Origin: Candidatus Kaiserbacteria bacterium
Lineage (GTDB): Bacteria; Patescibacteriota; Minisyncoccia; Phycocordibacterales; UBA2100
Assembly (NCBI GenBank): GCA_003545515.1
Contig: DPYD01000062.1
Coordinates: 25,925 to 38,767 of the forward strand
DNA: 12,843 nt
Direction of reading: 5' to 3'
Of this stretch, positions 1 to 7,855 are shown piece after piece. The stretch's first letter is position 1; the number at the start of each line of letters is the position of its first letter. Both the position numbers and the translations under genes were made by a program. The notes below the pieces were generated by a model. It did not search any database. It saw only the letters and a program-made list of their open reading frames with translations, and was not told the origin of the DNA.

Positions 1-15
1 AGGTATAGTGCCCCA

Positions 16-543
16 ATGCAAGACACTGACTCCAAAATCGAAAACATACTCAGGGGATTGCTGGACGCGATGGGAGCATCGTATTCTGACGTCATAAAAA
101 GTGAAACGGCGGGGCAAAAGATCTTTTCTGTGCAAGCAGAAGATGGTCGCGCGCTTATCGGGGTTAGGGGTGACACTGTGTACGCCTTAGACACTTTGAT
201 AAAAAAGATTGCCGAGAAACAACTATTCCCCAGGACGGAGGATGCCAAAAACGAATCCGGTGTAGAGGGAACAGAAAATAACACACCCCACTTCCTCGTT
301 GATGTTAACGAGTATCGCGCAAAGCAGATAAAAGATTTGCAAAACAAAGCACTGATGATGGCAGAACGAGCGCGTTCGTTTCAATACGACGTAGAGCTCT
401 CTCCCATGAGCTCTTACGAGCGCCTGATCATCCACACAGCGCTTTCGGACGCGCCGAACGTGAAAACCGAGTCACAAGGCGAAGGGCGGAATCGACGAGT
501 GGTCATTCGGTATGTCGACAAAGAGGCGCCCATCGGGACATAA
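16..543 (+). CDS. jag: KhpB/Jag RNA-binding protein (KH + R3H domains)
   Basis: This 175-residue protein matches Jag/KhpB (SpoIIIJ-associated protein), a cytoplasmic single-stranded RNA-binding protein linked in other bacteria to cell elongation and envelope regulation. A KH-like domain spans about residues 1-70, with a G-V-R-G loop (LIGVRG) fitting the GXXG nucleic-acid-binding motif. A C-terminal R3H domain spans about residues 95-170, with the signature R-x3-H in YERLIIHTAL and a basic end (GRNRRVVIRYV). The Jag_N domain found in Firmicute homologues is absent, so this is a short form. The ATG at 16 is preceded by AGG at 1-3, a weak and distant ribosome site. In many bacteria jag follows rnpA and yidC; yidC would lie just left of the window, which is inference. 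The gene converges with the secretion operon. The identification is confident; the physiological role in this organism is not known. Confidence 0.92.
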   Translation: MQDTDSKIENILRGLLDAMGASYSDVIKSETAGQKIFSVQAEDGRALIGVRGDTVYALDTLIKKIAEKQLFPRTEDAKNESGVEGTENNTPHFLVDVNEYRAKQIKDLQNKALMMAERARSFQYDVELSPMSSYERLIIHTALSDAPNVKTESQGEGRNRRVVIRYVDKEAPIGT

Positions 544-563
544 ATCAAGAAACGCGTTGATTT
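542..563. terminator. Weak hairpin between convergent genes, possible bidirectional terminator
   Basis: The 36-bp gap between jag and the pilin gene starts with a 7-bp stem, AAATCAA paired with TTGATTT, around an 8-nt loop (GAAACGCG). The 3' side ends in Ts on the + strand and the 5' side begins with As, so it could serve both strands. The stem is nearly all A:T with one G:C pair, so it is weak. Its position between two converging stops is the main argument. It may be chance. Confidence 0.35.
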
Positions 564-579
564 TAAAACCTTCCTCTTT

Positions 580-1293
580 TTATCTGATGAGAAGTTCACA
601 TCCTGAGATGAGTTCAGGGACAATCCCTTGCGTAGCGTTGCGACATGCATTTCCTGAAGAACTGTTGTTTCCGAAACACTGGAAACCTTCGTTAATTTGG
701 TAGCACCATTCATGGTACGGGGCCTGGGGATAAAACGTTCCCTCTGTTTGCGCGGGAGATGAGGGAGTATTGTCCGGAACATTTACCGTCGGAGTCACTC
801 GATCATCTGCAGAAGCACGAAAGGTCTGGGCATTTGTCGATCTCTCTGATTGCACACTCCCCGAGTCCTTCAGTTTTATATTCAGATTTGTAAACTGCGG
901 GTTTATCTGATTCAAGATAAGCCACACCGCAAGCAGGAGGAGAAGGCCAAGAGTAGTGTCGCGGAGTATTTCTTTTGCGCGCTCCTTGTTGGTCCATAGA
1001 TCACTCACCATGTACAAATACCCGGCATAGGCGATGCGTAGTATCGCAAGCATCGCCCCGATTGCGATTGCAAAGCTAAAAATACGATTGATAAAAGTCG
1101 ACAAGTCACCCTCCGGGCCAGAATACAGATCTGAAAGCTTGGAACCCGCGGGTATGTCGGCAAGCGGTGCGAATCCTCCTGGCGCTGGCGCTGCGTGTGC
1201 GACAGACGATAAAGTCAGCCCAAACAGGATTATTGCGGATAACAATATGCCAATACGGATGATCTTGTTTCGCATTGTACGAGAGTGAGACAT
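580..1293 (-). CDS. VirB2/TrbC-like pilin protein with cysteine-containing C-terminal tail
   Basis: The 237-residue product has a signal peptide (basic residues 8-13, hydrophobic 14-30, likely cleavage after VAHA at 34). Two hydrophobic segments follow, at about 66-96 (FINRIFSFAIAIGAMLAILRIAYAGYLYMV) and 112-130 (TLGLLLLLAVWLILNQI), joined by a short charged loop (TNKERAKEILRD). Signal peptide plus two-helix hairpin is the VirB2/TrbC pilin layout, and similar proteins are typical of CPR T4SS loci. Unlike classical VirB2 (about 120 residues) it has an extra tail of some 105 residues, Ser/Thr/Pro-rich at first and then carrying Cys197, Cys206, Cys217 and Cys232, which could form two disulfides outside the membrane. 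The ATG at 1293 lies 4 bp after the previous stop; an internal ATG at 1275 is equally possible. Neither has a clear Shine-Dalgarno sequence. It is the last gene of the operon. It could be a channel subunit rather than a polymerising pilin. Confidence 0.72.
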   Translation of the reverse strand: MSHSRTMRNKIIRIGILLSAIILFGLTLSSVAHAAPAPGGFAPLADIPAGSKLSDLYSGPEGDLSTFINRIFSFAIAIGAMLAILRIAYAGYLYMVSDLWTNKERAKEILRDTTLGLLLLLAVWLILNQINPQFTNLNIKLKDSGSVQSERSTNAQTFRASADDRVTPTVNVPDNTPSSPAQTEGTFYPQAPYHEWCYQINEGFQCFGNNSSSGNACRNATQGIVPELISGCELLIR

Positions 1294-1297
1294 ATAG

Positions 1298-2548
1298 TTA
1301 TTCTGCAATCCGCAATAACCACAATGATTTATCACGCGTATTCATAAAGGATATATATTCACCGCCTGCGTCAATGGAAGGGTTCTCTGAGTCAATCTGA
1401 AGCGTGTTGCTCGGTGCGTACAAGAGCTCCGCGCTACCCGCGTTCACGTCCGCTCTCCACCACGTGTCGGACGTGTGCATCTCGCCGCGTAAGCGTCCGG
1501 CCAGCGCGCCATTTTCCGGCAGGACCTGCGGTACTGCACAATACGCGACGAACTCTTCTTTTGGTGACCACACGCACTTATCGGCGATTGTTCGAATGGG
1601 TAGCACTGTACTCGCATTCGCATTTGTGCGTGCAGAAAGAATAAATCCGGCTACACTAGAAAGGTAAGCGGAAGAATTCGCTCGTGGTAAAATAGTCAAT
1701 CCATTCGCGCCGCTCAAGAATCGTGAGAGCGCTCCGTTTTTTTTCAATTCATACACATTATTCGCCGCTCCCTCTGCCGGATTTTGTATTAGAAATATCC
1801 TTTCGTCCGAAAGCCAACGTATGTGCCAACCAGAAATCCCCAAACTCGCAAGTTGTTTTGACCCCGCACCCTTCCACGTTGATTGCACGACGGATGACCC
1901 TCCGTCCTCCTCGCGCCGGAGATAGACGATGTTCTCCCCTCCGGGACTCAGCGCTATGCTCTGTATGTTTTGCGGGAGCGTTGAAAGGGTCAGGGCGACT
2001 GGGGCCTTGCTCGTGGCCATTGTTGAGGTTGCCAATCCCGCGCTAGTAGTGATAAATCCCGCTTCGTTGACTCCGCGCAAAATAATGGCGCCGTTCGCCC
2101 CTATAAGCGCCTCGTACACACGCGGCACGAGCGTGTTCGTGATGCGCGCAAACTCTCCACTTTTCGGATCTGCCTCAAGGACATATCCGGTGCCACGTTC
2201 CACAAATCGTATCGTACTTGAGGATATCGCTGTGCTTGGCATGAACCCCGCGCCAGCCACGGGCGTTTTTGTTATCTGCCACAGTCGAGGCATTGCCGCC
2301 GTACTTGAAGCGCTTGCTCCTGCTTCAAAATCCGAAGTATTCGCAGTAATGTTTTCATAGGTACTGCCGAAAAGGCCTCCGAACGAAGGCGGTGCGATGC
2401 CTACTCCGCGGGCGATATCAGTCGCGAGTAAAGCGTTTTCCTGAGATTGTAGGAAGAAATACCACGATAGAAGAGCGAGAAGAGTCGCGACGGTGCTTGC
2501 GACAAGAACGTAGCGAAGTATTTTAGCGGCGCGTGGGAATCGGATCAT
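1298..2548 (-). CDS. Membrane-anchored TolB/WD40-like propeller protein
   Basis: The 416-residue product has a short basic N-terminus, one membrane span at about residues 11-33 (LRYVLVASTVATLLALLSWYFFL) and a large outer domain. That domain has recurring beta-strand units of the TolB/WD40 kind: 'SIALSPGGENIVYLRR', 'HIRWLSDERIFLIQ', 'KCVWSPKEEFVAYCA' and a final 'SIDAGGEYISFMNTRDKSLWLLRI'. These fit propeller blades with a buried aromatic and a turn, but no family can be named exactly. The two cysteines in KCVW and YCAV could form a disulfide. No catalytic motif is seen. The ATG at 2548 is 4 bp past the stop of the preceding gene; longer upstream reading would overlap that gene by 20 codons and is less likely. 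The context suggests an envelope scaffold or accessory subunit of the secretion machine. The operon role is inference; membrane anchoring and the beta-rich domain are visible. Confidence 0.65.
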   Translation of the reverse strand: MIRFPRAAKILRYVLVASTVATLLALLSWYFFLQSQENALLATDIARGVGIAPPSFGGLFGSTYENITANTSDFEAGASASSTAAMPRLWQITKTPVAGAGFMPSTAISSSTIRFVERGTGYVLEADPKSGEFARITNTLVPRVYEALIGANGAIILRGVNEAGFITTSAGLATSTMATSKAPVALTLSTLPQNIQSIALSPGGENIVYLRREEDGGSSVVQSTWKGAGSKQLASLGISGWHIRWLSDERIFLIQNPAEGAANNVYELKKNGALSRFLSGANGLTILPRANSSAYLSSVAGFILSARTNANASTVLPIRTIADKCVWSPKEEFVAYCAVPQVLPENGALAGRLRGEMHTSDTWWRADVNAGSAELLYAPSNTLQIDSENPSIDAGGEYISFMNTRDKSLWLLRIAE

Positions 2549-2552
2549 ACTA

Positions 2553-3647
2553 CTATTGGTTGAATGGCTGGAACGGATCAGATACCCCTGCGTTTTTTGA
2601 TCCTGCAAGCGTAAGTGTCCACGCGCGGCGTGCGCTTAGAAAAAAATTCGTTGCATGTGTAAGCTCGAGCTCAATGCGGGCGCGCCCATCCGCGCCTTCG
2701 GCGTTAATCGTGATAGAGCTCGGTCGCGTGAGACTATTTTCTATAACGGCATTATTAACGAGCCACTTATAAAGTAGAAGATCACCGTCGGGATTCTGCA
2801 CGGGAGCGAAGTATGGCACTGCCGAGAGTGTTGCTTCAACTTCAGGAATGGAAGTTTCGCTCGCAAGCCCTGCTTGCGCCGCGCGTGTCGCAGCAGGCAG
2901 GGCGCGATGGTAGAGGATGCCGAATACGGGGTGATTCTCGTAGAGAACAAGCATGGGTTCGATGGAGGAGATACGGACGGATGCAAATCCCCTCAACTCT
3001 CCATCTGTCGTGCGTGTCTCTACCGAGAACGTGTCAGATCCGAAAAGAACCGGACCTTCTAAGAGAGCGATATTTTTTCCCCGCCCGCTCGCGGATTGAA
3101 TTATGCGATTATTCTTTCGCCACGTATAAATGAGGTCATCGGTGGATACCAGGGATGCGCTACCGGGACGTTGAAAGCGCGGAATTGTGTAAAGGCGAAC
3201 GCCACCTCCTGCCGTGGGCAGTGCGCGGCCCCGGTAGAACGGCGGCACGTATGAATCCCCTTCCCACAGAAGATCCACTTCCGTCGGCCGTAGTGCACCC
3301 GCCACGAAAGTGCCAGTGTTTTGTCCACCGATTTCAGCACGTATGCGCGTTTCCGAACCCAGAGGTCCTGCTGTTACGGTTAGTTCCGATACACCTGTTC
3401 CCGAAGCGGCTATTACGTCGTTCACATACCAGGTAATTTCACTTGCGGAGAGGTCGAGCAAAACACTGCGCACCGACAGACGGACACTTTCTCCTGGCGA
3501 AGGATATTCGGGAGCGGTATTAAGCGTTAAGTCTGCGCTGAACCCGGGTAGAGTGAACTGCGCGTACGCGGGAGTGCTGTGTACGAAGATAGCGACGAAT
3601 AAGAGCGGGAAAAGTATCGGAGAAAAGGTCTGAATAACATATTTCAT
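2553..3647 (-). CDS. Secreted Ig/PKD-like multi-domain protein
   Basis: The 364-residue protein starts with a signal peptide (hydrophobic residues 10-22, cleavage probably after AYA at 29). The mature part is beta-rich. Three segments share a strand with a central Trp and an Asn-containing turn: ITWYVND (Trp73), YTWRKNN (Trp176) and YKWLVNN (Trp295). Each is followed about 25-40 residues later by an alternating hydrophobic strand (TRIRAEI, TFSVETRT, RARIELELT). This is the pattern of PKD/Ig-like domains. An N-terminal stretch (TLNTAPEYPSPGESVRLSV) also looks like the first strands of such a domain. No transmembrane anchor is visible at the C-terminus. It starts 11 bp after virB4, with GAG 4 nt before the ATG as a possible ribosome site. 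It is probably a surface or periplasm-like partner of the T4SS, perhaps for adhesion or channel assembly; this role is inference. Confidence 0.68.
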   Translation of the reverse strand: MKYVIQTFSPILFPLLFVAIFVHSTPAYAQFTLPGFSADLTLNTAPEYPSPGESVRLSVRSVLLDLSASEITWYVNDVIAASGTGVSELTVTAGPLGSETRIRAEIGGQNTGTFVAGALRPTEVDLLWEGDSYVPPFYRGRALPTAGGGVRLYTIPRFQRPGSASLVSTDDLIYTWRKNNRIIQSASGRGKNIALLEGPVLFGSDTFSVETRTTDGELRGFASVRISSIEPMLVLYENHPVFGILYHRALPAATRAAQAGLASETSIPEVEATLSAVPYFAPVQNPDGDLLLYKWLVNNAVIENSLTRPSSITINAEGADGRARIELELTHATNFFLSARRAWTLTLAGSKNAGVSDPFQPFNQ

Positions 3648-3658
3648 AATTCTCGTAC

Positions 3659-6600
3659 TTAGTCTCCGGGCGTCTCAGTATTTGCCGATCTGGGTATTGA
3701 CGGACGAGAAACCCTTTGCACCAACTGTGGCATTGTGGGATTTTTCCCAGGGGAAGGCATTGGTGTCTGCGCCATATTAATTGTCTGTTCACGTACAAGA
3801 CGCGCGAGAGGAGTGTCTTCTTGAATAGAGGTTTCTTGCGTAGAGTGGGTGGGCGACGTTACTGCAGGTGAATCTTGTGTTGGAGCCGGCTTCCCAGGAG
3901 TTCTTTGTGCCGCTGCTATCTCGTTGGCGTTCTCAAGTTCCCGTTTCGCCTTCTTTATAGAAAGTATTTGCGACGGATCCGAAGTGATTATCTGATCCTC
4001 GGTATATGAAGCGATGACCTTGACGGCTACATGCTTCAATCCGGCAAAGAAAATACCCTCTCCGACGTCAGATTCTAGCAAAAGATATTTTTCCTCATCG
4101 GAGAGCTTGAAAGTTTCTTGCACCAGATTTATCGATGTCGGAGATTGCCGCAGAAGTATCTGAATGGACGAGTTCGTTATCATTGGAATACCATACGGAG
4201 AGTTCAGGAAGTCGGACACATCCTGCGTTATGGTTGAGATGCCGAGATAGTATTTTCGTCCGCGCTTTGCGATTCCGAAAAGGAACGAAGCGGTATCTTC
4301 AGAACGCATCATCCACCATGCTTCGTCTATGACGAGTAGTCGTTTACGGAGCTCTTTTCTGACCGTGTTCCAAATATGGTGCGTGATTATGTACATTGCA
4401 ACCGGCTTCAAATCATCTTCCATGTCTCGTACGGAAAAGACAACGAGTTTTTTGTTCATGTCCACATTCGTTGGTCGGTTCATGAATCCCGACCATGTGC
4501 CTTTCGTGTATTTGGAAAGGCGGGATACCAAAGACTCCGAACCCTCCATGCCGGAGAGAACGAGTTCGAAGTCGGAGAGAAGCGGCGGCTCGACGGCGGC
4601 GAAATTTGCCTCCGGACTTATATCTTTCAGCGCGTATGTTTCCGTTATCGCCCTGTCTATGATGGCGTCTTCCTCCGGAGTCAGTCCTCCGAGCATGATG
4701 CGAAATAAACCGACTAGCGTGATGATGTTGTTTCGAAGCACGTCTGCTGGGTTTTCATCCTCTCGCGGCACGGACAGGTCGAACGGGTTGATGTGATGCT
4801 CGGACGAAAGCGATATGTTGAAATAACGCCCGCCGACAGTCTCGGCCAAGTATTCATACTCCCGCTCAGGGTCTATAACTATGACCTCCGTGTCGAACAT
4901 GAGTGAGCGCAGTATTTCAAGCTTCATCATGTACGAGTTGTGGACGAAAAGACCCCCATGCCCCGCGAGGAACACCTCGTCGTCCACCTCAAGGTCATAC
5001 ACGTATTTGTCTTTTTTGTTCTCTATTTTCTCTATTGCGACGATGGGGTCCCAGAACAGCTCCGCCTCCGCCAGCCGTTTGAACATTGCCAGTATTTCCT
5101 CAACACGCGGGAGATTGCGAAGGGTGTTGTGGTACTCTCCGACAATGAATTGCGCTGCCGCGTGCAGCATCTCATACGATGAGTTGTTTCTCTCCCCGCG
5201 CAGAGAGAGCGAGAGGAATTTGTGAATGTCTTGCGCATACACGCCTGTGTGCGTTATGCCGTCGGCGACCATCCCTTTTAGTTCATCCGTTGTCGCGGGG
5301 GCGGGTATTCTGGCGGCGGCGAATATCTTCAGTGCATTGCGCGCGCGGGGCGGCATGCCTTGTTTTACGGTAAACCACGAACTACTCATTTCTTCGATAA
5401 GTTTTCGATTGAGCTCGCGGTCTTCATCGACCTTTTTTATTATTGCTTCCACAGTAGGCAAGTCTTGGAGTTTCTGCATGAAAGGATAGAGGTCCTTGAA
5501 CCGCCGGACGCGCGCCTCCATTTTCTCGACAAGCAGGCCGAGCCGCTTTGGAGATAGGTCATGCCCTTGCTTCAATGCGGAAAAATCGGAAATATCAGAG
5601 AGTTGCGAATCAAACAACTCTGCCAGCTCTTTCGCGAGCGGCTGAAGCCCCGGCACGATATCGCAGTTCGTGTTGCCGTTTTTCGCCGCGATCCGCGCGA
5701 GCGCTTCTCTCTTGCGCGTCGTGATAAATCCGATGTGTTCTTGGAATCTGCGGATATTGTCTTGACCAGATATCCGTAATTGCCAGAATGTTCGTTTCCG
5801 ACCCGTCTTTGCATATTTCTTTTGCCGCTTCTGTATTCGCGCGATGATGCCGAAGTAATAGAGAAGGTATGCAAGTCCGGAGATAAGCTCCTTGGATTTA
5901 GACAGGGCTGTAATTTCGTGATTCTCTACTCCTCCGTCGCCTTCAAAGTACGCGCGCAGGTACGCTGCAATCGCTTCTTGCGAGGCGCTGAAGATAGGAG
6001 CGGGAACGCGCTTGGCTCTCGACAGTCCATCAGCGCCAATCTTGTGCATGTGCTTACGGAGCGCCGTTCCGTAAATTGCGACCCAGCGGAGATTTCTCGT
6101 GAAGCTCATATTCAGCGCTTTGCACAACGACTCCATGCAGTCGAGAGATTCGGTATCTGTGTTGCTAATGACGATTGAACGCTTTGTGAACGCTCCTTCG
6201 GCCGTTATCCACCCGAGCAATTCTGCGAACTCGACGGTAATCTCATTGCTTGAGTGCGGAGCAAAGCTTACCGAGCGAGGCAGAGGAATATATTCGCCAC
6301 TCCTAATATTTTCGCTCTTTGCCGCAATCACTCTGCCATCGCGCAGGATAAGCATATTGTGATCGGCGGTAGTTGTAATTTCACGTCCGCTCTTCGTCTT
6401 GAACGTGTAAAAGACATCGGGCGCGGCTTTACGGGCTGCGACTGTAACCTTGCTCCATCTACCCCTCATCTGCTTATCGAAGCTAAAGACCTCAATATCG
6501 GGATTAATTACCCCCTCAAGTTCATCGTCAATTTTCGTACACCCGTATTTCTTAATGATTTTCTCCACCAGACTGCCGATTTGTGTCTTTGTCACAACAC

Positions 6601-7444
6601 CACATGACTTGATAAGCACCTGTTCTTGATGCCGAATACTTTTACCGGCTCCGCTCTTAGCGAACATCACCGAGTTGTAATTCTCGAGCGAAAATCGATC
6701 AAAGAGAATAAGGGACGAATTATGTCGGTTAATGCCGTAGAGGATGCCGCGATCCGATGTGAGGTCGAATGATATGAAGGGAAAAATGGACGAGAGTGGC
6801 GCCGAGTTAAGCTTTGTATGCACATCGAGTTCGTCCGTCGCCAAAGGCAATACGCTTCTAAAACCTCCCTCTTGCTGGAACAGCGCGGGACGAATGTAAA
6901 CCAAGCGCGATTCGAGAATAGAGCGCACCTCGCTCTCCACTTTGTCCAATTCCTCGCGCGTGTTGCCATAGAGCGTAAGGTACAGACCCACTTCAAAAAT
7001 ACGCTCCTGTGCCTGCTGGAGAGAGTCGCGCAAACTTTCAAGATCTGAGTAAGCGGTATCGAGCATCGGGTCGCGCACCATGCCTTTTTCTTCACGTGTC
7101 GATATCTGACTTTGTACCTCCGCAACCTTTTTCTGGAACTTTCGGAGCATCTCGTTCGTATCCATAGGATGGATGTATATGGCTATATCAAGCACTTTAT
7201 CCATGTTGATTATGGGAGCGAACCATCCCGTTGTAAGAAATCTCGGATATGAAATGACAAAAAACGTGCGCGCTATTTTCTCGCCGAGATCGAGTTCACG
7301 AGAATTGACGCGCAGTGCATGTGGCGCAATGACGTCCTGGAGATCCAGAACGCCCGCTCCATATATCTCTTCGGGAAGCACGGGCAAGATCCGCGCTTCG
7401 AGCGCTTTATTTTTTCCGGATGAAAGAAAGTCAAAGAGTGCCAT
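3659..7444 (-). CDS. virB4: VirB4-family T4SS ATPase interrupted by an intein
   Basis: The precursor is 1261 residues from the ATG at 7444; removal of a 568-residue intein leaves a 693-residue VirB4/TraC ATPase, the cytoplasmic motor of T4SS channels. Residues 1-268 are a CagE/TraC-like N-domain ending in the first part of Walker A (AKSGAGK, 262-268). Residues 269-836 are the intein. The second extein starts with Ser837 and completes GAGKS-YMMKLEILRSL. Further on are 'EVIVIDPEREY', Walker B RLLVIDEAWW (Asp1040, Glu1041), 'KRGRKYYLGISTITQDVSDF' and a conserved 'NSSIQILLRQSP' stretch, all typical of VirB4. The last 80 or so residues are a Pro/Thr/Gln-rich, probably disordered tail. A TTG at 7477 would add 11 residues, but these come from repeat DNA, so the ATG was chosen. 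No Shine-Dalgarno is seen. The first part of a full-length VirB4 N-domain seems to be supplied by the separate TraC-like gene upstream. Confidence 0.9.
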   Translation of the reverse strand: MALFDFLSSGKNKALEARILPVLPEEIYGAGVLDLQDVIAPHALRVNSRELDLGEKIARTFFVISYPRFLTTGWFAPIINMDKVLDIAIYIHPMDTNEMLRKFQKKVAEVQSQISTREEKGMVRDPMLDTAYSDLESLRDSLQQAQERIFEVGLYLTLYGNTREELDKVESEVRSILESRLVYIRPALFQQEGGFRSVLPLATDELDVHTKLNSAPLSSIFPFISFDLTSDRGILYGINRHNSSLILFDRFSLENYNSVMFAKSGAGKSIRHQEQVLIKSCGVVTKTQIGSLVEKIIKKYGCTKIDDELEGVINPDIEVFSFDKQMRGRWSKVTVAARKAAPDVFYTFKTKSGREITTTADHNMLILRDGRVIAAKSENIRSGEYIPLPRSVSFAPHSSNEITVEFAELLGWITAEGAFTKRSIVISNTDTESLDCMESLCKALNMSFTRNLRWVAIYGTALRKHMHKIGADGLSRAKRVPAPIFSASQEAIAAYLRAYFEGDGGVENHEITALSKSKELISGLAYLLYYFGIIARIQKRQKKYAKTGRKRTFWQLRISGQDNIRRFQEHIGFITTRKREALARIAAKNGNTNCDIVPGLQPLAKELAELFDSQLSDISDFSALKQGHDLSPKRLGLLVEKMEARVRRFKDLYPFMQKLQDLPTVEAIIKKVDEDRELNRKLIEEMSSSWFTVKQGMPPRARNALKIFAAARIPAPATTDELKGMVADGITHTGVYAQDIHKFLSLSLRGERNNSSYEMLHAAAQFIVGEYHNTLRNLPRVEEILAMFKRLAEAELFWDPIVAIEKIENKKDKYVYDLEVDDEVFLAGHGGLFVHNSYMMKLEILRSLMFDTEVIVIDPEREYEYLAETVGGRYFNISLSSEHHINPFDLSVPREDENPADVLRNNIITLVGLFRIMLGGLTPEEDAIIDRAITETYALKDISPEANFAAVEPPLLSDFELVLSGMEGSESLVSRLSKYTKGTWSGFMNRPTNVDMNKKLVVFSVRDMEDDLKPVAMYIITHHIWNTVRKELRKRLLVIDEAWWMMRSEDTASFLFGIAKRGRKYYLGISTITQDVSDFLNSPYGIPMITNSSIQILLRQSPTSINLVQETFKLSDEEKYLLLESDVGEGIFFAGLKHVAVKVIASYTEDQIITSDPSQILSIKKAKRELENANEIAAAQRTPGKPAPTQDSPAVTSPTHSTQETSIQEDTPLARLVREQTINMAQTPMPSPGKNPTMPQLVQRVSRPSIPRSANTETPGD
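4937..6640 (-). other. LAGLIDADG-type intein in the VirB4 P-loop
   Basis: This is a 568-residue intein, Ser1 to Asn568, followed by Ser(+1). Joining the flanks gives an exact Walker A motif (GAGK+SYMMK), which fixes both borders. Splicing blocks: N-terminal S-I-R-H-Q-E-Q-V-L-I; block B TADH (Thr91, His94 in intein numbering); C-terminal VYDLEV...GGLFVHN, with penultimate His567 and final Asn568 before Ser+1. A homing endonuclease lies inside: LLGWITAEG (intein 141-149, acidic Glu148) and LRAYFEGDG (228-236, acidic Asp235), both active-site acids being present. From about residue 310 to 545 follows an unusually long, mostly helical region (beginning near KNGNTNCDIVPG) that may be a DNA-recognition domain. 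The Ser1/Ser+1 chemistry and the K/S insertion point are read directly from the sequence. Splicing activity is inferred from intact motifs, and a virB4 protein without splicing should be inactive. Confidence 0.93.
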
Positions 7445-7481
7445 AGTGGATAGTAAGTAGTAAGAAAATAAGTACAAAGTG

Positions 7482-7835
7482 CTAAATAAGTTTTTTGACC
7501 ATTGCCGTGAACATTCGTACTAATTCTACCGCCTCGTTCATCAACAGTTTTCGTTCACTGCTTAACGAGAATGGGACATCAAGTAAATCGAGCCAATAAT
7601 GCGTCTCTTTTGCTTCCTTTCTACAAATTTTGATACGCATCGCAAAATCCTTTCTACTCAACGCGCCCTGTGCCTCAATGTAATTCGCACCGATTGAACC
7701 TGACGAACGAATTACCTGACTACCGTCTGCATAAATCCCAGCGCTTTTCGGCAGTTTTTTGATGAAGATACGAACATTTCTGGCGAAATCTAAGGTTCGT
7801 TCCTCCAAGTCATTACGTTTCATCAATTCCTTCAT
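7482..7835 (-). CDS. Four-helix-bundle protein, S23 / 23S rRNA intervening-sequence protein family (#1)
   Basis: The 117-residue protein belongs to the S23 four-helix-bundle family (the family of 23S rRNA intervening-sequence proteins and, more distantly, Avd of diversity-generating retroelements). Signature parts are NDLEERTLDFARNVRIFIKKLP (residues 8-29), VIRSSGSIGANYIEA (41-55) and RKDFAMRIKICRKEAKETHYWLDLL (61-85), then a last helix to residue 117. It is cationic and probably oligomeric and nucleic-acid binding, as Avd is; no enzyme motif exists. Start: ATG at 7835, or ATG at 7823 preceded by AAGGA with a 4-nt spacer, which gives 113 residues beginning MKRNDLEERT and fits family N-termini better. 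It is enclosed by inverted heptad repeats and sits between two secretion genes to which it has no obvious functional link. It belongs to a different subgroup from the second S23 protein in this operon. Confidence 0.88.
   Translation of the reverse strand: MKELMKRNDLEERTLDFARNVRIFIKKLPKSAGIYADGSQVIRSSGSIGANYIEAQGALSRKDFAMRIKICRKEAKETHYWLDLLDVPFSLSSERKLLMNEAVELVRMFTAMVKKLI
7828..7832 (-). promoter_or_regulatory. Possible ribosome binding site favouring the internal start of S23 gene #1
   Basis: The - strand reads AAGGA, then ATTG, then ATG at 7823-7821. This is one of the few Shine-Dalgarno-like sites in the operon. It lies inside the longer reading frame that begins at 7835 and supports the shorter protein (113 residues). 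The 4-nt spacer is shorter than ideal, so the choice is not settled. Confidence 0.35.
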
Positions 7836-7855
7836 GGTTTTGTACTTTGAACTTT

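Noticed and set aside
1..15. End of yidC upstream of jag
   Set aside because: Fifteen bases are too few to support a coding end, although the usual gene order would place yidC there.
3645..3661. A fourth heptad-like site (CTAAGTAC) between virB4 and the Ig-like gene
   Set aside because: Only one 8-nt match is present, without arrays or an inverted partner, so chance is the simplest explanation.
4937..6640. Group I or II intron instead of an intein
   Set aside because: The reading frame is open throughout, and protein-splicing blocks plus an in-frame endonuclease explain it fully.
7445..7477. Longer VirB4 N-terminus from TTG at 7477
   Set aside because: The extra 11 residues are encoded by heptad repeat DNA, while MALFDFLSS at the ATG 7444 looks like a natural start.
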